From Anaerolineae bacterium (GTDB lineage Bacteria; Chloroflexota; Anaerolineae; Promineifilales; Promineifilaceae), in assembly GCA_028277515.1 (NCBI GenBank), contig JANQGC010000132.1:1-30000 (forward strand): a DNA stretch of 30,000 bases, written 5' to 3'. Below are positions 1 through 7,895 of this stretch, in pieces. Under the pieces are notes generated by a model. The model had not been told where the DNA came from. It did no database searches and was given only the letters and a program-made list of their open reading frames with translations. Numbering within the stretch: the first letter of the stretch is position 1; every line of letters starts with the position of its first letter. The position numbers and the translations under genes are program-made.

Positions 1-349
1 GGGGATCGACGAACATGCTGGTCGTGCCATGAGGAATGACCGCTCTTGCAAACTCCGTAACGGTAACCATACCGCTTTCCACGTGCATATGCGCATCACA
101 AAAGCCCGGCACCAGGTAGCGGCCATCTGCTTCAATTATCTCCGTGTCCGGTCCAATGCAATGTCCTGCGTCCTGGCCGACATAGGCGATCCGGCTGCCA
201 CAAACCGCTACATCGGTCCCCGGCAAAATCTCGCCACTATGCACATTGACCCATCGGCCGTCACGAATCAGTAAATCGGCCGGCTGTCGCCCCATTGCCA
301 CATCGACCAACTGCCGGGAAACCTCGTACCAGGGTTGTCTCTTATTCAT
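1..349 (-). CDS. ade: Adenine deaminase, N-terminal part (gene runs off the window)
   Basis: Reading the minus strand from the ATG at 349-347 gives about 116 residues with the typical start of an adenine deaminase (adenine + water to hypoxanthine + ammonia; purine salvage, cytosolic). Visible are an amidohydrolase beta-sandwich start (DLLIRDGRWVNVHSGEI), then LVPGFCDAHMHVESGM with the metal-binding HxH, and EFARAVIPHGTTSMFVDP. The VES after the HxH and the AVIPHGTT stretch separate AdeC-type enzymes from other amidohydrolases. The start is fixed by a TGATG junction: the ridA stop (351-349) shares one base with this ATG, so the two genes are probably translationally coupled. The C-terminal ~80% lies outside the window, so its remaining active-site residues cannot be checked. 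Confidence 0.85.
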   Translation of the reverse strand, partial: MNKRQPWYEVSRQLVDVAMGRQPADLLIRDGRWVNVHSGEILPGTDVAVCGSRIAYVGQDAGHCIGPDTEIIEADGRYLVPGFCDAHMHVESGMVTVTEFARAVIPHGTTSMFVDP

Positions 350-741
350 CAGCACTCCAGATCCAAATAGGCCACGGCTTCAATTTCCACACGGACACCT
401 AACGGCAGCCCCGCCACCTCCACAGTCGAGCGGGCGGGTGGAGATTCAGTGAAGAACTGTTCATAGACGCGGTTCATCTCTCCAAACTCATCCATATCTT
501 GCAGGAAAACCGTCGTCTTGACCACATCAGCCAATGAGGCCCCAGCCTCGGCTAAAATCGCCTCAATATTTTTTAGAGCTTGCTCTGTTTGGGATGAAAT
601 TGTGCCCGTTATCTTTTTTCCAGTCGCCGGATCCAGAGGGATCTGGCCGGCCGTATACACAAATTGACCCACTCGAACAGCTTGGGAATAAGGCCCGATG
701 GCGGCCGGTGCGTTCTTGGTTTGAATGATAGATTTACTCAT
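349..741 (-). CDS. ridA: RidA family reactive imine/enamine deaminase
   Basis: 130 residues, the usual length for RidA (YjgF/YER057c/UK114), a trimeric cytosolic enzyme that hydrolyses reactive 2-aminoacrylate and other enamines/imines. The N-terminal NAPAAIGPYSQAVRVGQFVY and the C-terminal ARSTVEVAGLPLGVRVEIEA are family signatures. Arg104 corresponds to the substrate-binding arginine and Glu119/Glu121 lie in the conserved VEIEA. The ATG at 741 is chosen because AAGGAG lies just upstream on the minus strand and homology begins there; an upstream in-frame extension to 828 has no homology. It is followed by adenine deaminase with a 1-nt stop/start overlap, suggesting one transcript linking deamination steps. 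Confidence 0.92.
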   Translation of the reverse strand: MSKSIIQTKNAPAAIGPYSQAVRVGQFVYTAGQIPLDPATGKKITGTISSQTEQALKNIEAILAEAGASLADVVKTTVFLQDMDEFGEMNRVYEQFFTESPPARSTVEVAGLPLGVRVEIEAVAYLDLEC

Positions 742-797
742 GTGGGGTCTCCTTAGTTTCTTTGTCAATTCTACGCCGTTTATGATACACTCTTGTG

Positions 798-977
798 ATG
801 TTTTATGCACTGCAAGAAGCAGAACCATTGGTTATTGAACTGGGTGATTTTACCCTGCGCAGCGTCACGCCGTTGGCGGACGTCATATGGTTTATTGCCG
901 GGCTACTCATCCTGACCGGTTCTTCAGCAGCAATCTTGTGGTGGAATCGCCGGGCGCGTTCCGATCCATTCGTTTAG
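798..977 (+). CDS. Small single-pass membrane protein of unknown function
   Basis: A 59-residue ORF (ATG at 798, GTG also possible at 795) between divergent ridA and efp. It has one confident hydrophobic helix (about residues 26-48, VIWFIAGLLILTGSSAAIL) followed by WWNRRARS, whose positive charges suggest the C-terminus is cytoplasmic. There is no good Shine-Dalgarno sequence; a TATGAT box at 781-786 would place transcription start close to the ATG, so a leaderless mRNA is possible. The ORF ends 56 bp before efp and may be co-transcribed with it. I do not recognise a family. A chance ORF cannot be excluded. Confidence 0.45.
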   Translation: MFYALQEAEPLVIELGDFTLRSVTPLADVIWFIAGLLILTGSSAAILWWNRRARSDPFV

Positions 978-1033
978 TAAATTATAACCCATACAAATCC
1001 ATACCATTCCTAAATAACAGGAGCTACTCAAAA

Positions 1034-1591
1034 ATGATTGATGTTAACCAACTGCGTCGGGGCACGACCTTTCTTCAAGATGGCAATCTTTTCAAGGTGA
1101 AAGAATATAGCCATAGCAAACCGGGTCGGGGCAAGGCTACTATTCGTGTCACGGTCCGCAATCTGCGCACAGGGGCCAATTTCCAAATGACTTTTACATC
1201 GGGTGACCGTGTAGAGGATGTGCGACTTGAAAACCATACATACCAATATCTTTATGATGATGGCCATTTTTATGTTTTCATGAACATCGAGACATATGAA
1301 CAAAAGCAAGTCCCCCATGCCGTGTTCGATGAACACGTTCAATACCTACGAGATAACATGGAACTCGACTTATTAGACTACGAAGGCGAAGTCATTGATT
1401 ACGAATTGCCAAAATCGATGGAGTTTGAGGTTGTTGAAGCAGAAAATGCTGTCGCCGGCGATACGGCAACAGGGGCCACCAAAGAGATAGTAACCGACAC
1501 CGGTTTAAAAGTACGTACCCCTTTGTTCGTTCAAACGGGCGATCATATCAAAGTCAATACTGATTCAGGGGATTACATCACTCGCGTCTAA
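1034..1591 (+). CDS. efp: Elongation factor P
   Basis: 185 residues, the normal EF-P length. EF-P binds between the ribosomal P and E sites and relieves stalling at polyproline stretches. It starts MIDVNQLRRGTTFLQDGNLF (KOW-like domain I), has an OB domain, and ends with the family signature GDTATGATKEIVTDTGLKV and TPLFVQTGDHIKVNT. The ATG at 1034 is preceded by AGGAG; an in-frame ORF extends upstream to 887 but carries no EF-P homology. The tip of the domain I loop reads SKPGRGKA, with Arg at position 32 instead of the lysine that EpmA or other systems modify. No EarP or EpmA gene is present here, so the modification state is unknown. Confidence 0.96.
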   Translation: MIDVNQLRRGTTFLQDGNLFKVKEYSHSKPGRGKATIRVTVRNLRTGANFQMTFTSGDRVEDVRLENHTYQYLYDDGHFYVFMNIETYEQKQVPHAVFDEHVQYLRDNMELDLLDYEGEVIDYELPKSMEFEVVEAENAVAGDTATGATKEIVTDTGLKVRTPLFVQTGDHIKVNTDSGDYITRV

Positions 1592-1630
1592 TTCACTTAA
1601 AAAGAGTCACAAATAGTTGTTCTGTGCTCT

Positions 1631-1675
1631 GGCCGGTCTCCCGACCGTTGCCCCTTGGTGGTCGGGAGACCGGCC
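1631..1675. terminator. GC-rich hairpin downstream of efp
   Basis: A perfect 16-bp inverted repeat: GGCCGGTCTCCCGACC at 1631-1646 and its complement at 1660-1675, with a 13-nt loop. It lies 40 bp after the efp stop, the right place for transcription termination, but no T-tract follows. It could therefore be a rho-linked 3' end or a dispersed intergenic repeat. Confidence 0.5.
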
Positions 1676-1690
1676 CCAGCAATTTAAGGG

Positions 1691-1752
1691 AAGTGACAGT
1701 CACTTTATTATCTGCATTGCCACTCAAGTAACGACCAAAGTGACTGTCACTT
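1691..1752. repeat. Palindrome-ended intergenic repeat, copy 1 of 4
   Basis: A 62-bp element starting AAGTGACAGTCACTT and ending AAGTGACTGTCACTT. The two ends are reverse complements of each other and each is itself a palindrome around one central base. The 32-bp core contains ATTGCCACTCAA. The core is close to that of copy 3 (18272) and, in reverse orientation, to that of copy 4 (26237). It sits between efp and the LysM gene. No target-site duplication is evident. Confidence 0.85.
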
Positions 1753-1818
1753 AATCAGTGGCGCTTTTATTTCTCCTCCTCATCAATTCCGCTTTTACAC
1801 GTTTTTAACAACAGGGGC

Positions 1819-1848
1819 TTGAAAGTCACCAAATAATTATGCTAAACT
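1819..1848 (+). promoter_or_regulatory. Probable sigma-70-type promoter for the LysM gene
   Basis: TTGAAA (1819-1824) and TAAACT (1843-1848) are separated by 18 bp and lie about 45 bp before the ATG of the LysM protein gene. The match to the -35/-10 consensus is 5/6 and 4/6. This is a pattern match only. Confidence 0.4.
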
Positions 1849-1893
1849 GTTAAATGGTTGAGGATATTTTATTAAATGGTTGGAGAGATAGTA

Positions 1894-2334
1894 ATGAAGT
1901 TTCAAAGACATTTTAACCGTAATCACATGATTATACTCTTCCTTTCTTGCGCCTTTGTGGCCGTCTTGTTTTCCACGGCGGCCGCGTATGCCGCTCCCCA
2001 AAAAGCTTGTGGCGGCTACCATTATGTGCAGCGAGGAGACACCCTATTTTCGATTAGTAAGCAATATGGAATACCCATTCCGGCGATCATGCAGGCAAAC
2101 CCCGGGATTCCAAATCCGAATCGCATCTACGCCGGTACCCGTATTTATATACCATGTGGTCCTGGTGGACCAGGTGTCGGTGGACCATGTCGCTATGTCC
2201 ATACTATTGCTTGGGGAGACACCTTAGGAGAAATTGCATTACGTTATGGCGTTTCTCGCGTTTCTATCGCTCGCGCAAATGGCATACCCAACATGGACTT
2301 GATTTATGCCGGCCGAACGCTTTGCATTCCCTAA
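1894..2334 (+). CDS. Secreted protein with two LysM domains
   Basis: 146 residues from ATG 1894, which has GGAGAG upstream; the in-frame ATG at 1876 lacks one. An N-terminal signal peptide (basic start, hydrophobic IILFLSCAFVAVLF, then AAAYAAP) directs export. Two LysM repeats follow: about residues 43-88 (YHYVQRGDTLFSISKQYG to RIYAGTRIYIP) and about 101-146 (YVHTIAWGDTLGEIALRYG to LIYAGRTLCIP), joined by a Gly/Pro linker with flanking cysteines. LysM modules bind N-acetylglucosamine-containing glycans such as peptidoglycan or chitin. No catalytic domain is present, so it is probably a cell-wall-associated binding protein. It stands alone, convergent with the downstream glycosyltransferases. 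Confidence 0.85.
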   Translation: MKFQRHFNRNHMIILFLSCAFVAVLFSTAAAYAAPQKACGGYHYVQRGDTLFSISKQYGIPIPAIMQANPGIPNPNRIYAGTRIYIPCGPGGPGVGGPCRYVHTIAWGDTLGEIALRYGVSRVSIARANGIPNMDLIYAGRTLCIP

Positions 2335-2355
2335 AATTTGGACAATGTCCTATCA

Positions 2356-3264
2356 TTAATTAGGGTTTCGGCTACTTCTTTTCCATCCGTCACGCAGGCC
2401 ATGTAAATATGCCCAGGTTGCCTGGAAATGGCCGCGCGACAGTAAGCGGGCAACCATTTTCAGACCGCTTAGCAGTCGGAAAAAGAATATGATCAACAGG
2501 TTACCCTGGTTTGCATGTTTCCGCCAAAAAATTACACTGCTAGCTGCCAAGTAGTAACGGCGTAAGGGCGAGTCCGCTTCACCTCCCGTACTAACGGCAA
2601 CTCTATGATAGAGGAGAGCATCAGCGACCACGCGCAGCCGGTAGCCTGCCTGTTGGAAACGAAGGGACCAATCCAAATCTTCAAAATAAAAAAAGAAGCG
2701 CTCATCAAACAGCCCCACGTTTTGTACGGCCGCGAGATCAGCCAACAAACAGGTTCCCAACAAATAATCAACATCGTGGCTTTCCATCCATTGCGGGCCA
2801 TCTAGCTGCCCCTGCCCCGTATCACGTAAATCGAGGATAGTGGGTTGGCGTCGGCCGTTGGCAAACCAGATACGAACCGGATCAGATTCATACAATATCT
2901 TTGGAGAAAGCAGAGCGATGTCCGGACCGGTTTCAGCCAATAAATGAACCGACATATCTTTATGGGCAAACGCGTCATTATTGACGATCAAGGCATAATC
3001 GTAACCTTCCTCTATTGCTATACGCAGCCCCACATTGTTTCCCGCAGCAAACCCTATATTTTCCGGCAGTTGCAGAAATCTGGTAATTCCTGGTACTCTT
3101 TTTAACTTCGCAGCAGAATCATCATTCGACCCATTATCAATCACAAGAATATCCGGCAGAGGCCCCTCCATCCCGTTTAATGCCTGGACGCATTGCAGGG
3201 TTACATCAGCCTGCTGCCAGTTCAAGACAATGGCTAAGACACGCGGTGTTTGAACGGCACTCAC
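2356..3264 (-). CDS. Family 2 glycosyltransferase (rhamnosyltransferase-like)
   Basis: 302 residues. A GT-A fold glycosyltransferase of family 2: RVLAIVLNWQQADVT at the start, ILVIDNGSNDDS for nucleotide-sugar binding, NIGFAAGNNVGLR, the acidic motif LIVNNDAF in the DxD position, and LFDERFFFYFEDLDWSLR with the usual catalytic-region ED. The sequence resembles the WbbL/rhamnosyltransferase group, which elongates cell-surface polysaccharides on the cytoplasmic face. The GTG start at 3264 is preferred because it forms a GTGA overlap with the stop of the upstream glycosyltransferase; an ATG at 3348 would need an 88-bp overlap and adds no homology. Acceptor and donor sugars cannot be deduced. Confidence 0.85.
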   Translation of the reverse strand: MSAVQTPRVLAIVLNWQQADVTLQCVQALNGMEGPLPDILVIDNGSNDDSAAKLKRVPGITRFLQLPENIGFAAGNNVGLRIAIEEGYDYALIVNNDAFAHKDMSVHLLAETGPDIALLSPKILYESDPVRIWFANGRRQPTILDLRDTGQGQLDGPQWMESHDVDYLLGTCLLADLAAVQNVGLFDERFFFYFEDLDWSLRFQQAGYRLRVVADALLYHRVAVSTGGEADSPLRRYYLAASSVIFWRKHANQGNLLIIFFFRLLSGLKMVARLLSRGHFQATWAYLHGLRDGWKRSSRNPN

Positions 3265-4118
3265 CCGCGAAAAGCTCCCCAGCACCAGGCTAATTTGGTC
3301 ATGAAAATCGCCGGAAGTTGAGAGAGATGGCGACGCATCGTTCGCCAACGGCGTGCATAAATCCTCCCCGTCACCCCGGCCGCAATGATTGGAGACAGCA
3401 GCAATGTTAATGGGCGATAACGCAAAAAGAAGGGCGTTTGCAGGGTGTATTGGTGGGCGACTCGCACACGCCTGGCATATTGGCCGTTAATGGCGCAATC
3501 CTGCCATACATGGGCGACTGAATGGCGGTTGTGCAGGTGTTGCACGGCTGCGGCCGGCCAAAAATAAGGATAGAATCCTGCTTGCCTCATGCGCGTTGTC
3601 CAATCCACATCATGTGAATAAGGTAAAGAAACATCCAATCCACCAACTTGATCGATCACATGCCGGCTAATTGAAAGGTTTAAGGTGGGTAAAAACGGCC
3701 GCCACCCTTTGGTCGCCGTGCTAAATATCTCATGAAACATAGTCAGGTTATAGGTTAAATGCCAATAGCCTTCCCCATCGGGCAGCACCCCGCCACCGAC
3801 TACCTCAAAGCCCAACTCATTGGCTCTCAAATGCTCCTTGAACCAACCTTCCTGGGGCATACAATCACTATCAAGAAAAATTAAGAGATCCCCTTGAGCT
3901 TTTGCGATCCCGATATTGCGCGCCGAACTGGCATCGACCGGCCGGCCGGTATCAACCAGTTGTACTCTCGCAGATTTTTCTAACAATCGCGATTCATCTT
4001 TTCCGATCACAATTATTTCATCATCCGAGCCAAAGCCTTCCTGATTCGACACGTTCCTTACGATTCGATCAATGATTGGCGAATTTAAACTGGGGATGAT
4101 AATGCTGGACCGCATCAT
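3261..4118 (-). CDS. Family 2 glycosyltransferase
   Basis: 285 residues (ATG at 4118, or the next codon at 4115). SSIIIPSLNSPIIDRIV opens the GT-A domain; ASSARNIGIAKAQGDLLIFL leads into DSDCMP, the metal/nucleotide-sugar DxD motif. GGLDVSLPYSHDVDWTTRMR is the family-typical acceptor-side segment with an acidic pair. The C-terminal ~70 residues are basic and partly hydrophobic (LTLLLSPIIAAGVTG), suggesting membrane association. It is the first gene of a two-gene unit with the glycosyltransferase at 2356-3264 (4-bp stop/start overlap). The likely role is synthesis of an extracellular or cell-envelope glycan; the sugar is unknown. Confidence 0.85.
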   Translation of the reverse strand: MMRSSIIIPSLNSPIIDRIVRNVSNQEGFGSDDEIIVIGKDESRLLEKSARVQLVDTGRPVDASSARNIGIAKAQGDLLIFLDSDCMPQEGWFKEHLRANELGFEVVGGGVLPDGEGYWHLTYNLTMFHEIFSTATKGWRPFLPTLNLSISRHVIDQVGGLDVSLPYSHDVDWTTRMRQAGFYPYFWPAAAVQHLHNRHSVAHVWQDCAINGQYARRVRVAHQYTLQTPFFLRYRPLTLLLSPIIAAGVTGRIYARRWRTMRRHLSQLPAIFMTKLAWCWGAFRG

Positions 4119-4307
4119 AATCGATTCACATCAATAAAAATAAGACCGAGCCGCTTTAAACTTTAAACCGACTCCAGAAATGTAAATGATCATACCACGC
4201 ATTCTTATTTAATTCCTTATTATTGATGGGGATTGCTTTATGATATCCTTTAAGTACCCTTAATAGACAAAGCGTCAAGAATTCCTAGTCAATCCTATTA
4301 AAATATT

Positions 4308-6959
4308 ATGGAACAAACAATTGAACACAAAAGATTATTAGCCTATCGTCGCCGTGAAGCAAACTGGAAGAACTGGGGACCTTACCTCAGTGAGCGAGCC
4401 TGGGGAACTGTCCGCGAAGATTACAGCCGTGATGGAACGGCCTGGGACTATTTTCCTCACGATCACGCCCGCAGCCGCACTTATCGTTGGAATGAAGATG
4501 GCCTCGCTGGAATCTGCAACCGCAACCAATATCTATGTTTTGCTCTCGCTTTGTGGAACGGCCGTGATCCGATTCTTAAAGAGCGCCTTTTTGGGTTAAC
4601 CGGACCCGAAGGCAATCATGGGGAAGATGTTAAGGAAGTTTATTTCTACCTTGACAGTACGCCCAGCCACAGCTATATGAAGATGCTTTACAAATATCCT
4701 CAAGCGGCATTTCCTTACCGGGATCTTGTTGAAGAAAACGGCCGGCGGAGTTATTCCGAATTTGAATATGATCTGTTAGAAACCGGTATTTTTGACGATG
4801 ACCGCTACTTCGATGTCATTGTTGAGTATGCCAAAGCGGCCGAGAATGACATATTGATCAAAATTTCGGTTGTTAATCGTGGGCCGGAACCTGCCTCTAT
4901 ACATTTGCTGCCAACCCTCTGGTTTCGTAATACCTGGTCTTGGGGCTACCCATCCGGGCCTATGGGCGATGTAGAGGGCAAACCGCAGCTCATGATTGAA
5001 GATGAAGCCACAATGAAGGCGGAACATCCAGGCCAGGAAACCTATTTTCTATATGCTGAGGGTCCGGAAGAAACCTTATTTACGGAAAACGAAACCAACA
5101 AACAACGATTATATGGCGTGGAAAATGACACACCTTATGTCAAAGACGCCTTTCACCGCTATTTGCTCGAAGGGGATTCAGCCGCGGTTAACGAAGACCA
5201 GGTTGGAACAAAAGCGGCGTTTTTATACCATCGAGAAATTGACGCTGGGGATACGGCCGTTTTCCGGCTGCGATTAGCAGAACATAGCAACGATAATCCC
5301 TTCCAAGATTTCAACTCGATATTCGACGAGCGTCTATCAGAGGCAAATGAATTTTACCAGGCCATCCAGGATAATAATCTGAACGATGAAGAAAGAAGCA
5401 TTCAGCGGCAGGCGCTTGCCGGGATGTTGTGGTCAAAACAGCTTTATTATTATGATGTCCAGCAATGGCTCGATGGTGATCCCGGAACAATCCGCCCACC
5501 AGGCGAACGAATAAATGGCCGCAATCATAATTGGGGACACCTCAATAATTTTGACATCATTTCCATGCCCGATAAATGGGAATATCCCTGGTACGCTGCA
5601 TGGGACCTCGCTTTCCATTGCCTACCCTATACTCTGATTGATCCTGATTTTGCTAAGAGACAATTGGAACTCATGGGCCGGGTATGGTATATCCATCCCA
5701 ATGGTCAACTTCCCGCTTATGAGTGGGCCTTTGGTGACGTCAATCCACCCGTTCATGCCTGGGCGACATGGGAAGTATATCAGTTGGATCATGCAATGGT
5801 TGGCAAGGCGGATCGACCATTTCTAGAAAGTGTCTTCCACAAATTGCTGCTCAATTTCACCTGGTGGGTAAATCGAAAAGATGAAGACGGCAACAATATC
5901 TTCCAGGGTGGTTTCCTTGGGCTTGACAACATCAGCATTTTCGACCGCAGTGCTGAACTACCCACCGGGGGACATATCGACCAATCGGATGGCACATCCT
6001 GGATGGGCTTTTACTGCCTGACAATGATGCGTATCGCCTTAGAACTGTCCTGGGAAAATCCGGTTTATCAAAACTTAGCGACAAAATTTTATGAGCACTT
6101 CTTGCGAATTGCACACGCCATGACCGATCAAGGTGGGAAAGGGTACAGCCTTTGGGACGAGAATGACGGTTTCTTCTATGACGTATTACATCTGCCGGAT
6201 GGATCTTTTCATCCCTTAAAAGTTCGTTCAATCGTCGGCTTAATGCCCTTACTGGCGGTTGAGTGTATCGAACCACAAATGTTAGATGAGATGCCGGACT
6301 TCAATCGCCGCATGCATTGGTTTACGGATAACCGGCCCGATCTCAGTGGGAATATGGCCAGTATTGATATTCCTGGCCAGGGAAAACGGGTTATCACTTC
6401 CATCCTGACTCGCGAACGGTTGGTGAGTGTTTTGGGTTATATGCTGGATGAGGAAGAATTTCTTTCTCCTTTTGGCATCCGTTCATTGTCTAAATGTCAC
6501 GAATCCCATCCCTATAAGCTCGAATTTGGCGGTCAGACTTTCAGTATAAAATATGAACCGGCCGAATCAGAAAGCCTGGTTTTCGGCGGAAATTCTAATT
6601 GGCGGGGACCTGTTTGGTTTCCTATCAACTTTTTGATAATTGAATCCTTAAAGGAGTTTTATCGTTATTATGGTGATGATTTGGTTGTTGAATGTCCCAC
6701 CGGCTCAGGAAATATGATGACCTTAGTAGGGGTTGCCGATGAAATATCACGGCGCCTCGTTCGGATTTTCTTGCCGGATGAAAACGGGAACCGTCCTGTA
6801 TTTGGCAGTCAAACCAGGCACCAGGAAGATCCTGCCTGGCGCAATTACATCTATTTTTATGAATATTTTCACGGTGATAATGGGGCTGGGCTTGGGGCCA
6901 GCCATCAAACGGGATGGACAGGCCTGATCGCTAATTTACTTCAAGCCTCTGTACTGTAG
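4308..6959 (+). CDS. GH63-type glycosidase (MGH1-like, YMR196W-like)
   Basis: 883 residues without a signal peptide, so cytosolic. The N-terminus ([20 protein letters not shown], then [20 protein letters not shown]) is typical of the large bacterial/fungal proteins related to yeast YMR196W and annotated as glucosidase, glycoside hydrolase family 63. A beta-sandwich of about 400 residues is followed by an (alpha/alpha)6 barrel with [19 protein letters not shown] (about 427-445, Asp 432 a candidate general acid) and [12 protein letters not shown] (about 764-775), the conserved GPxW motif of the MGH1-like clan. Characterised relatives hydrolyse alpha-glucosides or mannosyl/glucosylglycerate; the substrate here is unknown. 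It is monocistronic or leads into nnrE, with a hairpin between them. Confidence 0.8.
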   Translation: MEQTIEHKRLLAYRRREANWKNWGPYLSERAWGTVREDYSRDGTAWDYFPHDHARSRTYRWNEDGLAGICNRNQYLCFALALWNGRDPILKERLFGLTGPEGNHGEDVKEVYFYLDSTPSHSYMKMLYKYPQAAFPYRDLVEENGRRSYSEFEYDLLETGIFDDDRYFDVIVEYAKAAENDILIKISVVNRGPEPASIHLLPTLWFRNTWSWGYPSGPMGDVEGKPQLMIEDEATMKAEHPGQETYFLYAEGPEETLFTENETNKQRLYGVENDTPYVKDAFHRYLLEGDSAAVNEDQVGTKAAFLYHREIDAGDTAVFRLRLAEHSNDNPFQDFNSIFDERLSEANEFYQAIQDNNLNDEERSIQRQALAGMLWSKQLYYYDVQQWLDGDPGTIRPPGERINGRNHNWGHLNNFDIISMPDKWEYPWYAAWDLAFHCLPYTLIDPDFAKRQLELMGRVWYIHPNGQLPAYEWAFGDVNPPVHAWATWEVYQLDHAMVGKADRPFLESVFHKLLLNFTWWVNRKDEDGNNIFQGGFLGLDNISIFDRSAELPTGGHIDQSDGTSWMGFYCLTMMRIALELSWENPVYQNLATKFYEHFLRIAHAMTDQGGKGYSLWDENDGFFYDVLHLPDGSFHPLKVRSIVGLMPLLAVECIEPQMLDEMPDFNRRMHWFTDNRPDLSGNMASIDIPGQGKRVITSILTRERLVSVLGYMLDEEEFLSPFGIRSLSKCHESHPYKLEFGGQTFSIKYEPAESESLVFGGNSNWRGPVWFPINFLIIESLKEFYRYYGDDLVVECPTGSGNMMTLVGVADEISRRLVRIFLPDENGNRPVFGSQTRHQEDPAWRNYIYFYEYFHGDNGAGLGASHQTGWTGLIANLLQASVL

Positions 6960-6980
6960 CGCAAAAAGCCTTTTTTGCGC
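6959..6980 (+). terminator. Hairpin at the 3' end of the glycosidase gene
   Basis: GCGCAAAAA (6959-6967) pairs with TTTTTGCGC (6972-6980) over a 4-nt loop, starting on the last base of the stop codon. The T-run forms part of the stem. It resembles a terminator or 3'-end stabiliser. An outer 8-bp repeat (6952-6959 with 7005-7012) encloses it. Confidence 0.5.
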
Positions 6981-7038
6981 AGGGAACAACCTGGAAAGGT
7001 TATTCTACAGTAACGCATACCTTCCAGCTTACGGCTGC

Positions 7039-7060
7039 ACAAATTAGGCAATTTGTTTTA
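7039..7060 (+). terminator. AT-rich hairpin followed by a T-run, upstream of nnrE
   Basis: ACAAATT (7039-7045) and AATTTGT (7050-7056) form a 7-bp stem with a 4-nt loop, directly followed by TTT. It is weak in energy and lies 34 bp before the nnrE ATG. It could be a second terminator for the glycosidase gene or part of the nnrE leader. Confidence 0.3.
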
Positions 7061-7093
7061 CGTCATTATGAAACTATTAAAGGTAATATACTC

Positions 7094-7837
7094 ATGAATA
7101 TCCCTCATTCAGAAAGCCAGGTCCCAACCCTGACTACTCAACAAATGATCGAAGTCGACCGGGCAATGATTGAAGATTACGAGATTCAATTAATTCAGAT
7201 GATGGAAAACGCCGGTCGCAATTTAGCGCATTTGGCCAGAATGCGCTTTCTGTCAGGCAATCCAGGCATTAAGAATATTTTGATCATGGCTGGAACGGGC
7301 GGAAACGGAGGCGGCGCGCTGGTTTGTGGCCGAAGATTAGCTAATTGGGGAGCGACGGTCGCAGTCTTTATCACCAAGAAGGGTGACGATTTTAGCCCGG
7401 TTCCTGCGCACCAGTTAAATATTTTGCAGCGTATGGGAGTCTCGATTTCCCCGGCAGCGAATGTTGGTGAGAACACGGCAAGACCTGCTCTTATTATTGA
7501 CGGCATTATTGGCTATAGTCTAAAAGGAGCGCCACGAGGAACGGCCGCTGATTTAATTCAATGGGCCAATGAACAAGAGACGCCCATCCTGGCCCTGGAC
7601 ACCCCAAGTGGCCTTGATACTTCAACCGGACAGGCTTATAAACCCACGATAAAAGCATCGGCGACGATGACGCTTGCCCTTCCTAAAGCCGGTCTCTTCA
7701 GCGAGCAGGCCAGGAAGCAAATCGGTGAGTTATATCTCGCTGATATTAGCGTACCTCCCCAATTATACGCACGGCCGAACCTGGCAATTAATGTCGGTCC
7801 CATCTTCTCAGAGAGTGAAATCATTCGTCTTTATTAA
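7094..7837 (+). CDS. nnrE: NAD(P)H-hydrate epimerase, stand-alone YjeF_N protein
   Basis: 247 residues. NnrE epimerises damaged R-NAD(P)HX to the S form for repair by the ADP/ATP-dependent dehydratase NnrD. Motifs: LTTQQMIEVDRAMIEDYEI at the start, MMENAGRNLAHLAR, the glycine-rich AGTGGNGGGALVCGRRL, DGIIGYSLKGAPRG, and LALDTPSGLDTSTG, all typical of the YjeF N-terminal domain. The protein stops after this domain, so the fused NnrD domain found in E. coli YjeF is absent and must be encoded elsewhere if present. The ATG at 7094 has AAAGG about 10 nt upstream. It precedes the TGS GTPase by 58 bp. Confidence 0.88.
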   Translation: MNIPHSESQVPTLTTQQMIEVDRAMIEDYEIQLIQMMENAGRNLAHLARMRFLSGNPGIKNILIMAGTGGNGGGALVCGRRLANWGATVAVFITKKGDDFSPVPAHQLNILQRMGVSISPAANVGENTARPALIIDGIIGYSLKGAPRGTAADLIQWANEQETPILALDTPSGLDTSTGQAYKPTIKASATMTLALPKAGLFSEQARKQIGELYLADISVPPQLYARPNLAINVGPIFSESEIIRLY

Positions 7838-7851
7838 CCCGCCGGTCGGTG

Positions 7852-7857
7852 TATAAT
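7852..7857 (+). promoter_or_regulatory. TATAAT box upstream of the TGS GTPase
   Basis: A perfect TATAAT hexamer at 7852-7857, between the nnrE stop and the GTPase ATG (7896). No convincing -35 lies 16-18 bp upstream. It suggests an independent promoter for the GTPase gene. Confidence 0.35.
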
Positions 7858-7895
7858 AGTTCCTAAGGATATACTGGGCACCGAGGGAAATTTTC

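Noticed and set aside
762..767. TTGTCA as the -35 box of a promoter for the small membrane protein
   Set aside because: Only 13 bp separate it from the TATGAT box at 781; spacing is too short, so I did not list it as a promoter.
742..828. N-terminal extension of RidA
   Set aside because: The extra 29 residues have no homology and pass through the RBS of the ATG at 741.
1028..1342. 104-residue minus-strand ORF opposite efp
   Set aside because: Lies entirely antisense to a conserved gene, has no RBS or recognisable domain, and reads as a shadow of the efp codons.
1691..1752. CRISPR repeat or phage attachment site interpretation of the GTGAC repeats
   Set aside because: Copies are kilobases apart, not spaced by short unique spacers, and no cas or integrase gene is present.
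2339..2352. GGACaatGTCC hairpin between the LysM and glycosyltransferase genes
   Set aside because: Only four base pairs with a 3-nt loop and no T-run; too weak to call a terminator.
3265..3348. Upstream start (ATG 3348) for the glycosyltransferase ending at 2356
   Set aside because: It would overlap the preceding glycosyltransferase by 88 bp and adds residues without homology; the GTGA junction at 3264 is better.
5932..6276. 114-residue minus-strand ORF inside the glycosidase
   Set aside because: Overlaps a conserved reading frame completely; no RBS and no family features.
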